Source: CAVSJA01 sp963728145 (lineage in GTDB: Bacteria; Bacteroidota; Bacteroidia; Chitinophagales; Chitinophagaceae). Taken from it: 64,000 bases of DNA. The translations under genes and the position numbers were made by a program. Location: contig CAVSJA010000009.1 of NCBI GenBank assembly GCA_963728145.1, positions 476,077 through 540,076 on the forward strand. The letters run 5' to 3'. Below are positions 53,267 through 63,848 of the stretch, piece by piece. Positions within the stretch are counted from its first letter, which is position 1; each line of letters starts with the position of its first letter. The notes under the pieces are model-generated. The model had not been told where the DNA came from, ran no database searches, and saw nothing but the letters and a program-made list of their open reading frames with translations.

Positions 53267-55362
53267 ATGAGCTCGATCCTGCGTAACGCGTTCGTTCCTC
53301 GCGCCTCTCGCCTTGGCCGCCGCACCGGCGTTCGCCTTCACGGCCGAGCAAGCCGCCGCGGGCCGCGCCGCCTACGAGCAGACCTGCGCGACGTGCCACG
53401 GCCCGACGCTGCGCCAACTGCCGAACGCTCTGCTCGCCGGCACCGAGTTCCTCGGCCGCTGGGGCAACCGCGCGACGAGCGATCTGATCGCGCAGGCGCG
53501 CTCGACGATGCCGCCCGACAATCCCGGCGGCCTGCCGGCGGAAACTTACGCGAATGTCGTCGCGTACCTGCTGCAAGCGAACGGCGGCTCGCCGAGCGAG
53601 ACCGCGATCGACGCGGGCACGACGGCACGCATCGGCGAAGGCCTGACGGGCCAAGTCGCCGTTGCAGCAGCAGGCCGCACGCCCGAGCGCGCCGCCGGCG
53701 CCGACGGGCGTCATCGTCGCCGGCACCGTGCGAGAGCTTCACGCCGGTCACGGACGCGATGCTGCGCAATCCCGCAGCCGACGACTGGCTCATGCTGCGC
53801 CACGACTACGCCGCGACGAGCTTCAGCCCGCTCACCGAGATCACGCCCGACAACGCGAAGCTGCTGCAGCTCGAGTGGATCTGGCCGATGCGCGACGGCG
53901 GCACGAACCAACCCGCCCCGCTCGTGTACGAAGGCACGATGTATCTCGCGAACACGGGCGGCATCATGCAAGCGCTCGACGCGCGCACGGGCAACTTGAT
54001 CTGGGAGCATCACGTCGGCGCCGAGATCGCGCCGCGCGGCATCACGCTCTACCGCAACATGCTGATCTTCCAGAGCGCCGGCGAGTGGGCCGTGCGGCCG
54101 CAAGCCGCGCGGCTCGTCGCGCTCGACGCACGCACCGGCGAGCCGATCTGGAACGTCGAGATGCCCGACGTCTACGCGACGAACAGCGGGCCCGATCGTC
54201 GCGAACGGCTTGCTGATCCAAGGCGGCGGCACGTGCACGGTCTACGAAGCAGCACAAGTGCTCGATCAGCGCCTTCGACGCCGCGACGGGCGAGGAGCGC
54301 TGGCGCTTCCGCACGGTTCCCGTCGCCGGCGAGCCCGGCGGCGATAGCTGGGGCGGCCTGCCGGATCTCTACCGCGCCGGCGGCGAAGCGTGGATCACCG
54401 GCTCCTACGACCCCGACCTGAATCTCACCTACTGGGGCACGGCGCAGGCGAAGCCGTGGATGCCGGCGAGCCGCGGCATGAACACGGCCGACGTCGCTCT
54501 CTACACGAGCTCGACGCTCGCGCTCGACGCGGCGACGGGCGAGCTCGAGTGGCACTACGCGCACGCACCCGGCGAGGCGTTCGATCTCGACGTCGTGTTC
54601 GAGCGCGTGCTCGTCGACGCCGGCGCCGAGAAGTGGGTGTTCTCCGTCGGCAAGGACGGCGTGCTGTGGAAGCACGACCGCAGGACCGGCGAGTATCTCG
54701 GCCACAAGGAAACGGTGTTCCAGAACGTCTGGGCGAGCTTCGATCGCGAGACGGGCCGGCCGCGCTACCGGGCCGACATCTTCGAGCACAAGGTCGGCGA
54801 GTGGATCGACGCGTGCCCGAGCACGGCCGGCGGCAAGAACTGGCACGCGATGAGCTTCCACGCGCCGACGCGGCAACTGATCATTCCGCTCAGCCAGAGC
54901 TGCGCCGCGCTGCGCGCGCAACCCATCGAGCAAGTCGCGGGCGGCGGCAGCGGCGGCGGCGCCGATCGGCGCTTCTATACGATGCCGGGCACGAACGGCA
55001 ACGTCGGCAAGCTCGCCGCGTTCAACGTCGACACGCTCGAGCAAACCTGGTCGCTCGAGCAACGCGCGTCGTTCCTGACGTCCGTGCTGTCGACGGCCGG
55101 CGGCGTCGCCTTCGCCGGCGATCTCGACCGCAGCTTCAAGGCCGTCGACGTGCGCGACGGCAGCGTCGTCTGGGAGACGCGGCTCGCGACGTCGGTGCAA
55201 GGCTTCCCGATCAGCTTCGCCGTCGACGGCAAGCAATACATCGCGGTGGCGACGGGCCTAGGCGGCGGCAGCCCACGCGGCGTGCCGGCGACGATCACGC
55301 CGGAGATTCGCCCGCCGAACCGCGGCCACGCGCTGTACGTGTTCGCGCTGCCGGAGCAGTGA
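53267..55362 (+). pseudogene. Cytochrome c-PQQ dehydrogenase fusion 1, frame broken
   Basis: A periplasmic quinoprotein alcohol dehydrogenase, read across frames. It has a signal (FLAPLALAAAPAFA), then a cytochrome c domain (CATCHG, TMPPDNPGG, AETYANVVAYLL), a Pro/Ala linker and an eight-blade PQQ propeller (DWLMLRHDYAATSFSPL, LVYEGTMYLANTGG, LDARTGNLIWEH, WITGSYDPDLNLTYWGTAQ, YTSSTLALDAATGELEWHY). The C-terminal blade ends PPNRGHALYVFALPEQ. A cytochrome fused in front of the propeller recalls polyvinyl-alcohol and quinohemoprotein dehydrogenases. Five breaks (near 53295, 53660, 53723, 54190 and 54254) all fit single-base insertions. The last 300 residues are uninterrupted (54460-55362). Confidence 0.85.
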
Positions 55363-55377
55363 CGGCCCGCGGCGAGC

Positions 55378-55967
55378 TCAGAGAAACGTGTAGGTGAAGC
55401 CGACGGACACGAGCTCCGCGGAGTCGTCGTCGAAGTCGAAGCGCTCGTACTCCAAACGCAACGCGAAGCTGCCGAGTCGCACCTGGGCGCCGGCGCCGTA
55501 CGTGGGGTCCTGCCCTCCCGTTCCTCCGTCGCGAACGGCGCCAGCTCGGATTCCCAGCGCGCGTAGCCCACGCGGGCGAACAGATCGACGAGCGGCAACG
55601 CAATGAGACCGACGGCCGACACGGAGACGGCCTGCGAATCGATCTGCGCCTCGGTCGGGCAAGGCGTCGTGATGCACGCCAACGGCCAGCGGCACTCGCG
55701 TTTCGCCGAGGTCGACGTAGTTCGCCTCGATCGCGAACGAGTCGAGCGGCCGGAAGCCGACGATGCCCTTGAAGCCGCGATCGTCGTCTGCATCGGCCAC
55801 GGCAGCCGGGACCGAGATCGTAGTCCGACGACACGTCCGAGGCGGCCAGGCCCAGGTAGAAACCGTTGTCCGCGGCCAGCGCGGCACCGGGCGCCGACCA
55901 GCGAGGCCGAGAGCAGCAGACTGCGCCAATAGGCGCCTTTGCGAAGCGAGCATTCCATTGCCAGCAC
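55378..55967 (-). pseudogene. Outer-membrane beta-barrel protein, frame broken
   Basis: Segments from three frames give one small barrel of about 190 residues. They are a signal-like start (MECSLRKGAYWRSLLLSASL), FKGIVGFRPLDSFAIEANYV, LIALPLVDLFARVGYARWES, and DPTYGAGAQVRLGSFALRLE, then EYERFDFDDDSAELVSVGFT and a terminal YTFL. The alternating strands and the C-terminal aromatic residue are typical of OmpA/OmpW-like eight-strand barrels. It is convergent with PQQ dehydrogenase 1 (16-nt gap) and divergent from PQQ dehydrogenase 2. Perhaps a pore for the alcohol substrate, but that is inference. Confidence 0.68.
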
Positions 55968-56104
55968 CTCTTTCGTGTGAGGACGCCTCTAGTTTAGGCC
56001 AGCGCGCGCGTCGCCGTGAGGGGCCCCGTGCGCAAAAACTGTGACCTCGTTCTCGGCGCCGCAGCCGGTACAATCGGCGCGGAACGTCCACCGCGAGAGC
56101 CCTC

Positions 56105-58212
56105 ATGTCAAACAAGGTCGGGTACGTCGGCATCCTGTTCGGCGCGCTCACGTGCGCACCGGCTTGCGGCGCAGGAAGTCGCGCTGTCGTTCACGGCCGC
56201 GCAAGTCGAGCAAGGCCGCGCCGTCTACGACACCACGTGCGCGACGTGCCACGGCGCGAACTTCGACGACGGCCCGCTCGCCGCACCGCTGAAGGGCGAC
56301 GCGTTCATGCGCAAGTACGGCGGCAAGCCGGCGCGCGCGCTGTTCGACGTGCTGCGCACGACGATGCCGACGGGCAATCCCGGCTCGCTGTCCGCGGACA
56401 CGTACGCGGCATTGACGGCGCTGATCCTCGCGCAGAACGACATCGTCGCCGGCGCGACCGCGCTGCCGGCCGACCCGCAGGCGCTCGCCGCCATGCAAGT
56501 GCCGGCCGGCGGCTTCAGCTTCATGGCGTTCTCGCCGTACACGGCGCGGCCCGCCGTCGAGCGGCCGATCGCCGCTCGCGAGCTTCAACGCCGTGACCGA
56601 CGAGGCGACGGCGGCACCGCCGGCCGGCGACTGGCTCGGCTGGCGCCGCAGCTACGACGCGCAAGGCTTCAGCCCGCTGCGCGAGATCGACACGCGCAAC
56701 GTCGAGAACCTGCGGCTCGCGTGGAGCTGGACGATGCCGGCCGGCTCGGCCGAAAGCGTGCCGCTCGTGCGCGACGGCACGATCTTCGTGCAAGCGTACG
56801 GCGACATCGTGCAGGCGCTCGACGCGCGCACCGGCGATCTGCTGTGGCAGTACACGCACACGCTCGAGGACGGCGCGTCGCCGTTTCACAAGCGCGGCCT
56901 CGCGCTCGCACGGCAATCGGCTGTATCTCGGCACGTCGGACGTGCACGTCGTCGCGCTCGACGTCGCGACGGGCGAAGTCGTGTGGGACACGACGATCGG
57001 CGACTTCCGCCGCCGCGAAAGCTTGAACGGCGGCCCGCTCGTCGCGCGCGGCAAGGTCATGATCGGCACGACGGGCACGGGCGTCGCGGCGCGCTTCGGC
57101 GGCCCGCAGATCGTCGGGCTCGATGCCGAGACCGGCGCAGATCGCGTGGCGCCTCGGCACGATCGCGAAGCCCGGCGAGCCCGGCGACGAGAGCTGGAAC
57201 GGCATTCCGTTCGAGGAGCGCAGCGGCGCGTCGATCTGGACGCCGGGCAGCTACGATCCCGCGACGGGCCTCGCCTACTTCGGCACCGGCAACACCTACG
57301 ACACGGGCCCGCTGCTGCAACCGAATGCGCCCGGGCAGACGAGCGACGCGCTCTACACGAACTCGACGCTGGCCGTGAATCCCGACACCGGCGCGCTCGT
57401 CTGGCACTTCCAGCACTTCCCGAACGACCAGTGGGATCTCGACTGGGCGTTCGAGCGGCAGATCCTCGATCTACCCGTCGACGGCGTGACGCGCCGCGTC
57501 GTGCTGACGGCCGGCAAGATCGGCATCTACGACGCCGTCGACGCGCGCACGGGCGAGTTCGTGTTCTCGATCGACCTCGGCTTGAACAACATCGTGACCG
57601 AGATCGACACGCGGACCGGCGAGAAGCGCGTCGACCGCAGCCTCTATCCCGACGGCACGGTGCAGCTCGTGTGCCCGCACGGCGCGGGCGCGAAGAACTT
57701 CCTGCCGGGCGCGTACATCGCGTCGCGGCGCGTCGTCGTCGTGCCGCTCAACGAAGCGTGCATGGATCTCTTCCCCGTGCCCGGCGGCGGCCGCGGCGGA
57801 CTGTCGTCCGGCGTGAACTGGGGCATCCGGCCGCGCCCCGACGACGACGGCAACTACGGCCGCCTGCAGGCCATCGATCTCGCGACGCGCGAGACGGTGT
57901 GGACGACGCGCCAGCGCGCGCCGCAAACGTCGGGCGTGCTCGCGACGGCCGGCGAGCTCGTGTTCGCGGCCGCGTTCGATCGCGGCTTCCGCGCCTACGA
58001 CGCGCGCGACGGCCGGCGAGCTCTGGGAAACGCGCTTGAACGACGTCTCGAGCTCGAGCCCGATCAGCTACGCCGTCGACGGCAAGCAGTACGTCGCGAT
58101 CGTCGTCGGCGAAGGCGGCTTCCACGCGCGCAGCTTCGCGCCGCTCGTGCCGGAATTCCGCAGCCCGCCGAATCGCGGCGCGACGCTGTGGGTGTTCGCG
58201 CTGCCGGACTAA
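56105..58212 (+). pseudogene. Cytochrome c-PQQ dehydrogenase fusion 2, frame broken
   Basis: A second quinohemoprotein of the same design: signal, cytochrome c domain (CATCHGANFDDGPLAAPL, TMPTGNPGSLSADTYA), linker, then the propeller (DWLGWRRSYDAQGFSPL, GTIFVQAYGDIVQALDARTG, WTPGSYDPATGLAYFGTGNT, YTNSTLAVNPDTGALVWHFQ) ending PPNRGATLWVFALPD. It is closer to the methanol/ethanol family in HFPNDQWDLDWAFERQ and the long ionic stretch around it. Breaks near 56155, 56575, 56911, 57137 and 58015 all fit single inserted bases. It is related to dehydrogenase 1 but not identical, so the pair is an old duplication or two specificities. Confidence 0.85.
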
Positions 58213-58563
58213 GCGCGCGCATTTGCCAAGCGTTGTTCGCCTCGATCTGCGCGACTCCGCCGGTCTGGTTCGCTCCATCCAACGACCCTGGCGCGATATA
58301 GCGCTCCTGCGAATACGGCGCAGCCGTCCGCTGCCGATACGGGTGCGGGTTCAGCTGCGCACGGACTTGGGCGTACCACTGGTCGGCCGTCTTGCCCGTC
58401 GTGTCGGGCGACGCACTTCCGGCAGCTTTTCACGCAGCGCGCTGACCGAGGCGGTGAAGTCGGCCTCGCTGCTCGGGTCGATGCGCATGGAACGCCATCC
58501 GGCTGCGCTCGCCGTACCCGCGAGTGCGACGGCCAAGACGGCAACGGCGACCTTCCAGCTCAT
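58210..58563 (-). pseudogene. Small secreted protein, frame broken
   Basis: It starts MSWKVAVAVLAVALAGTASA, a clear signal peptide, then WRSMRIDPSSEADFTASVSA. It continues in another frame as TGKTADQWYAQVRAQLNPHP and PYSQERYIAPGSLDGANQTG, which has normal amino-acid composition. The exact end is uncertain because of the frame problem; it probably stops near 58210, convergent with the PQQ gene. The ATG overlaps the stop of the DHFR-like gene (ATGA), so it is the third gene of that operon. Family not recognised. Confidence 0.55.
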
Positions 58564-59209
58564 CGCCTGGTCAGCACGACGTGCATCGCTGCGGGCGTCG
58601 TCACGTGCTCCGTGACTTCATAGCCGAGCGCGACGCAAGTCGATGCCCTCGAACAACGGTTCTCCGGAGCCGAGCAACACAGGCGAGATGGCGATGTGCA
58701 GCTCGTCGATCAAACGCTCGCGCAGGTACTGCCGGATCGTCGCGGCGCCGCCGCCGACCCGCACGTCCTTGCCGCCGGCCGCCTTGCGCGCACGCTCGAG
58801 CGCTTCATGAATGCCGCCCGTCACGAAGTGGAACGTCGTGCCGCCCTGCATCGCGAACGACGTGCGCGCGTGGTGCGTCAGCACGAACGTGTCGCAGTGA
58901 TACGGCGGCTCGTCGCCCCACCACCCTCGCCAGCTCTCGTCGGGCCACTCGCCGCGCACGGGGCCGAACATGTTGCGCCCGAGAATCCATGCGCCGACGT
59001 TCGCGAAGCCGCGCTGCGCGAACTCGTCGTCGACACCCGTCGCGCCGCCTTCCTGACCGAACATCTTGCGAAACGTGCGCGTGCCCGAACATCCACTGAT
59101 GCAGCGTCTCTCACCGCCGACGCCGAGCGGCTGCTGCAGGCTTTGGCTCGGGCCGGCGCCGTACCCGTCGAGCGAGACGCGTGAAGCTGTTGACGCGCAA
59201 CTTGGACAT
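58560..59209 (-). pseudogene. Dihydrofolate reductase-family (RibD C-terminal-like) protein, frame broken
   Basis: A protein of about 210 residues of the YyaP/RibD-C group, NADPH-dependent reductases of uncertain substrate. N-terminal MSKLRVNSFT then SLDGYGAGPSQSL; LHQWMFG; FANVGAWILGRNMFGPVRGE; FHFVTGGIHEALERA; VRVGGGAATIRQYL; ELHIAISPVLLGSGEPLFEG; and the end GYEVTEHVTTPAAMHVVLTR. Frame changes occur near 59179, 59100 and 58630. It lies 31 nt after an aminotransferase gene and overlaps the next gene by 4 nt. Confidence 0.8.
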
Positions 59210-59239
59210 CACGGGCCTCCCTGCGCTGCCCTACGTTTA

Positions 59240-60364
59240 TCAAGCCGACCCGAATCGACGCGACGCGAGAACCTCGCTCAAGATCGCGAGCGCCTCGCGG
59301 TAGCGCGGCATTGCGAGCCCGAAGCCGATGCGAAAGTGCGCCGGCGCGCCGAAACAATCGCCGGGCACGACGAGCACGCCGCGCTCGGCGGCCGCGACGC
59401 AAAACGGCCGCGCGTCGGCCACGCCGCGCAAGCGCGGGAAGCGCCGTCATCGAGCCACGCGGCCGCAGCCACTCGACTTGCTCCTCGTGCTCGCCGAACC
59501 ACTCGTCGAGCAGCGCGAGATTCTCGGCGCTGACGGCGCGCGTGCGGCTCGAAGATCGTCTCGCGATTGAGCGCCGCGACCTCGGCGAGCAACTCGCTCG
59601 AGCATGGCTCGTCGAGACCGTGAAGTAGCTATGCGCCTTCTCGAGCTCGCGCCGCCGCTGCGCGTCGCGCTCGAGCAGCCAGCCGATGCGCAGGCCCGGC
59701 AAGCTGAAGGACTTCGAGAAGTCGCCGAGCACCGTCGCTCGCGAGTACTCGCCGGCCGAGCGCGCCGGCGCGCCGTGATAGATCGGGTGATACACCTCGT
59801 CGACGACGAGCTGAATTCCGCGCCGCTGCGCGAACGCGTCGAGCGCCCGCATGGCGCCCTCGTCGATCAGCGCGCCGCTCGGGTTGTGCGGCGTGTTGAC
59901 GAGGATCAGCTTCGTGCGCGCGTCCGCGAGGCCCATGATCTCGTCGACGTCGAGCGCGAAGCCGCTCTCGAGGTTGCAGCTCGTAGCGCCGCGTCTCGAG
60001 ACCGAGCGCCGCGGGAAGCGCCACGAACGGCGCGAACGACGGCGTCGGCACGATGATGTTCGCGCCCGGCTCGTTGGCGACGAAGAACAGCGCCAGCAAG
60101 GCCTCTGCGCCGCCGTTGAAGACCAGGATCTCTTCGGCGTCCGCGCCGTACATCGAGGCGAGCGCCGCGCGCAGCGGCTCGCGGCCGTTCGTGGGGCAAT
60201 AGGCGAGCGCGGCGCCGTCGAACGCGTCGCGCTCGGCGTCCGTCATCAGCGCGCGCAGCTCGGCCACGGTCCACTGCGGGCCCGTGCTCATCCCGAGATG
60301 GTGCGTCGACCGAATCTCGATATTTCCCAAGCCACTCTTCGAGTACAAATGGCACCAGTCTCAT
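59240..60364 (-). pseudogene. Class I/II PLP-dependent aminotransferase, frame broken
   Basis: A fold-type I aminotransferase of about 370 residues, from MRLVPFVLEEWLGKYR to ILSEVLASRRFGSA. TNGREPLRAALASMYGADAE and VFNGGAEALLALFFVA lie in the first part. VNTPHNPSGALIDE, LVVDEVYHPIYH and GDFSKSFSLPGLRIGW (PLP Lys) lie in the middle. Several frame changes occur; one near 59610 would need a deletion or two insertions. Substrate unclear; the group includes capreomycidine-synthase-like and aspartate/tyrosine-type enzymes. First gene of the operon with the DHFR-like protein, divergent from the DUF6152 operon. Confidence 0.8.
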
Positions 60365-60479
60365 GGCTCGCTCCTCAGCCCATGCTCTCGCCCGCGGCGA
60401 GTTCCGCGCTAGGCGTGTCGCAGTGGATTCGGGCATTATTTGCCCGAGCCGTACTTCAAGAATAGAGGGGGGAGCGACC

Positions 60480-60953
60480 GTGCGACTTCTAACGCTGGTT
60501 GTGCCTGGGATGGCATGCCTGCTGGCAACCGCGGGCGCGCACGCGCATCACGCGTTCGCCACCGAGTTCGACGTGAACCGACAGGTCACGCTCGAAGGCA
60601 AAGTCACCAAGGTCGAGCTCATCAATCCGCACTCGTGGATCCACATCGAAGTCATCCAGGACGGCAAGCCCGTCGTGTGGATGATCGAAGGCGGCAGCCC
60701 GAACGCGCTCGTGCGCCGCGGCATCACGAAGAACTCGATTCCCGTCGGCTCCGAGCTCGTCATCCGCGGCTACGGCACGCGCGACGGCACGAACAAAGCC
60801 GTCGGCCGCGACATGAAGTTCGCCGACGGCCGCGAGCTGTTCTTCGGCGGCACGGCGGCACCCGGCGACGCGCCGGCGCCCCGCAATGACACGAATACTG
60901 GCAACGGGTCTCGCTCTGCTGGCGACGGCGGCCGCGCACGTCGCAACCCATGA
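60480..60953 (+). CDS. DUF6152 secreted protein
   Basis: From GTG at 60480: a signal peptide (RLLTLVVPGMACLLATAGAH), then HAFATEFDVNRQVTLEGKV, LINPHSWIHIEVI and SELVIRGYGTRDGTNKAVGR, the small beta-barrel called DUF6152. In the present frame it runs to 60953. One extra base near 60880 would instead end it at 60889, overlapping the next ATG by 4 nt (ATGA). That would be the standard operon layout, so I suspect the shorter end is right. The function of the family is not known. Confidence 0.78.
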   Translation: MRLLTLVVPGMACLLATAGAHAHHAFATEFDVNRQVTLEGKVTKVELINPHSWIHIEVIQDGKPVVWMIEGGSPNALVRRGITKNSIPVGSELVIRGYGTRDGTNKAVGRDMKFADGRELFFGGTAAPGDAPAPRNDTNTGNGSRSAGDGGRARRNP

Positions 60954-61701
60954 CCGAGCTTCCGCGCGCGCCCGAACGGGCGGCCGGATTCTGAGCGGCG
61001 TGTGGCAAACGCTGAACACGGCGCACTGGAACCTCGAGCCGCACGTCTCGGCTTATCCGGTGCTGCTCGAGCTCGGCGCACAGTTCGCCGTGCCGCCGGG
61101 GCACGGCGTCGTCGAAGGCGGCGACGATCCCGTATCTGCCGGAGGCGCTCGCCGAGCGCGACCGCGCTTCGAGAATCGGCTCGTCGACGACCCGGAAGGC
61201 AAGTGCTACATGGGCGGCGTGCCGCGCTCGACGTACATGCCGTATCCGTTCCAGATCCTGCAGAGCGAGCGCGACGTCGTCATCGTCTATCAGTTCGCGA
61301 CGGCGTTCCGCCGCGTGTTCGTCGACGGCAAGGAAGAGGCGCCGCTCGATAGCTGGATGGGCTGGTCGAACGGCCGCTGGGACGGCGACACGTTCGTCGT
61401 CGACGTCACGGGCTTGAACGGTCTCACCTGGCTCGATCGCGCCGGCAACTATGCGAGCGGCAGCGCGCGCATCACGGAGCGCTACCGGCTGCTCGCGCCG
61501 AATCACTTGCAGTACGAGGCGACGATCGACGACTCGACCGTGTTCTCGCGGCCGTGGACGATTCGCATGCCGCTCTATCGGATCGTCGACGAGGACTTCC
61601 GCTTGCTCGAGTTCAAGTGCGAGCCGTACGCGGAAGAGAAGATCTACGGGCATCTGCGCAAGCCGGGCACCGAACCGCCGGCAGGAGCATCGAGCCAATG
61701 A
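60886..61701 (+). CDS. Secreted protein of the DUF6152-linked family, member 1
   Basis: About 270 residues: a signal (RILATGLALLATAAAHVA), then GVWQTLNTAHWNLEP and, after a short damaged stretch near 61130-61165, FENRLVDDPEGKCYMGGVPR. It continues with YMPYPFQILQSERDVVIVYQ, WMGWSNGRWDGDTFVVDVTG, ITERYRLLAPNHLQYEATID and FRLLEFKCEPYAEEK. The repeated GRWDGDTFVVDV/TERY pattern recurs in the next gene, so the two are paralogues. They are usual neighbours of DUF6152 genes; no activity has been assigned that I know of. The stop overlaps the next start as ATGA. Confidence 0.75.
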   Translation: MTRILATGLALLATAAAHVATHDRASARARTGGRILSGVWQTLNTAHWNLEPHVSAYPVLLELGAQFAVPPGHGVVEGGDDPVSAGGARRARPRFENRLVDDPEGKCYMGGVPRSTYMPYPFQILQSERDVVIVYQFATAFRRVFVDGKEEAPLDSWMGWSNGRWDGDTFVVDVTGLNGLTWLDRAGNYASGSARITERYRLLAPNHLQYEATIDDSTVFSRPWTIRMPLYRIVDEDFRLLEFKCEPYAEEKIYGHLRKPGTEPPAGASSQ

Positions 61702-62713
61702 GAACACCAAACGTATCTTGTCTGGCAGCGACTCGCCGCCGCCCTTTTACCGCTCTGGCCGCGCAGGCGCAAAAGCCGCGCACGTCATGGGGCGATCCCG
61801 ACATCACGGGCGCCTACGCCGAGTTCACGACGGCGCCGCTCGAGCGGCGACCCGAAGTACGGCGACAAGGAGTTCTTCACTCCGGAGGAGCACGAGGAGT
61901 TCGCGAAAACGCGGCATGACGCAGGCGTTCTCCGACGACGACACCGAGCCCGGCACGCAAGCAGACGTGCACTACAGCATGGGCCAGTTCGCGCTTGAGC
62001 GAGAACGAAGGCGTCACGTCGCTGAACCTGCGGACGTCGATCGTCACGCAGCCGAAGAACGGCCGCATCCCGCCGTTGACGGCCGCGGCCGTCGCGCGCC
62101 GCGACGCGCTGCGCCGCAGCGCGCAGAGGCAAAGAGTTCGACGGCCCCGAGACGCGCTCGCTGACCGAGCGCTGCATCCTCTGGCCGAGCACGATCGCGC
62201 CGATCTTGCCGCGCGGCTACAACAGCAACCTGCAGATCTTCCAGAGCCCCGGCTACGTGATCATGCAGGGCGAGATGGGCGACCCGCGCGTCATCCCGAC
62301 GGATGGCCGCAAGCTGCCCGACAAGCTTGCTGCCGCAGTGGAACGGCACGTCCGTCGGCCGCTGGGACGGCGAGACGTTCGTCATCGAGACGGCGGGCTT
62401 CCATCCGCAGACGGCGTGGCGCAACGCGACCGAGAAGATGCGCGTCACGGAGCGCATCACGCGCGTCGACGAGGACACGCTCGAGTACGCGTTCACGGTC
62501 GTCGACCCCGACACGTGGGCCGAGCCGTGGGGCGGCGTCTATCCGCTGACGACGCTCGACGGCCTGCTCTACGAGTACGCCTGCACGGAAGGCAACTACG
62601 GCATGGCGAACATCCTCTCCGGCGCGCGCGTCGGCGAGAAGGAAGCCGCCGCGAAGCCAGTAAGCGCCGCGCCGGCGCAGCGGGTGCCGCGCCGGCGGGC
62701 GCGTTGCGCCTAG
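61698..62713 (+). pseudogene. Secreted protein of the DUF6152-linked family, member 2, frame broken
   Basis: Pieces from three frames give one protein of about 330 residues: WGDPDITGAYAEFTTAPLER, FFTPEEHEEFAKTR, LRTSIVTQPKNGRIPPLT, FDGPETRSLTERCILWPST, NSNLQIFQSPGYVIMQGEMG, GRWDGETFVIETAGFHPQTA, and RITRVDEDTLEYAFTVVDPD. The end (GGVYPLTTLDGLLYEYACTE) is uninterrupted from 62303. It is paralogous to the preceding gene. At least four frame changes. Third gene of the DUF6152 operon. Confidence 0.75.
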
Positions 62714-63691
62714 TGCCTCGGTGTGCGCTTGTCGTCGCCCGGCTGCTCGGAGCCCGACGAGCCGGCGCCCGGCCGCCGTGCCCGGAGTGCGATCGGGTCT
62801 GCGACCGCTCGACGCTCTGCGAGCCTTGCGCCGCCAGCGACGCCTGTGAGCCGCGCCTGCGACGCCTGCGATGCGCTTGCGCCGCCCTGCGATTGCTCGC
62901 CGCCCTGCTGCGACACGCGCAGCTCGTTCATGACGTCGCGCGCGCCGTAGATCGACTCGACGCATTCCTCGGCGCGGCGCTTCGATGTTGCGGTCTTGCA
63001 CCGTGCCGCGCAGCCGGATCACGCCGTCTTCGGCGCTGACCTCGATCTCGCTCGCGTCGATCTCGCCGTCGCGCTCGAGCCGTTGGCACGCCTCCTCGAC
63101 GATCTGCTGATCGGAGCGCTTGTAGCCCTTCGGCCCGCGGCCCGTGTAGGGCCCGTGCAGCGTCACCGACTCCGAATAGAGATAGCCGCTGCCGCCCGGA
63201 TACGAGAACGGCGTCGCCGAACGGCTGTAAGAGCCGCGATAGTGGCTGCCCTGCTCGTCCTCGCGCGAGCGTTGCAGGTCGCGGCCTTGACCGCTGCGCT
63301 CGTACGGCCAGTCGTTGCCCTGCCGAGCTCGCCTGCGGAGCGGCCGCGCCGCGAGTACTCGTCCGAGCCCGTCGGGCTCGCGGTTGCGGGAGTAGTACGG
63401 GTCGTCCGAGTACCTCGGCTTCGAGCCCTCGCGCGACCAATCCGGCGAGAAGCGCGAACGTTCGGAGCTGCGCTCCTGACCGTAGCGCTGATCTTCGCGC
63501 CGGCCTTGCGACTCGTCCGACCGGCCGTAGTCGCGGTCGTAGTCGAGCCAGCCGCGTTCCGCGCGGCGCGGGTGATCGTCATCGTGCGACCGCTCGCCGC
63601 GCCACCACGAATCGCGGTCGCGGCCGTGGTCCTCTTGGCGCGCTCGCTGGCGCTCTTGGTCTTGCCTTCGACGTGGGTCGAAATCTTCCAT
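62710..63691 (-). pseudogene. BON-domain protein with charged N-terminus, frame broken
   Basis: The start at 63691 follows AAAAAGGAGATC (Shine-Dalgarno). The first 110 residues are an Arg/Asp/Ser/Tyr-rich low-complexity region (RGWLDYDRDYGRSDESQGRR). After a frame change come GPYTGRGPKGYKRSDQQIVE, EEACQRLERDGEIDASEIEV, and GVIRLRGTVQDR. In another frame VESIYGARDVMNELRVSQQG completes a BON domain, which binds phospholipid or marks osmotic-stress proteins. The Ser/Gln/Ala-rich tail ends at 62710. Convergent with the DUF6152 operon. Confidence 0.75.
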
Positions 63692-63848
63692 GGCTGATCT
63701 CCTTTTTGTGAACGGCTCGTGAGTGTTTGTCCGTGCGCCGGCGGCTGCCGGGCAAAGACCGTAGGAGGCAGCAAGGTTCGTGCCACCGATTCCAGAAAAG
63801 GTGGAGCGCCTGCTCGCGAGAATTCAGAGCAAGAGTTCGGTGCGTGCG

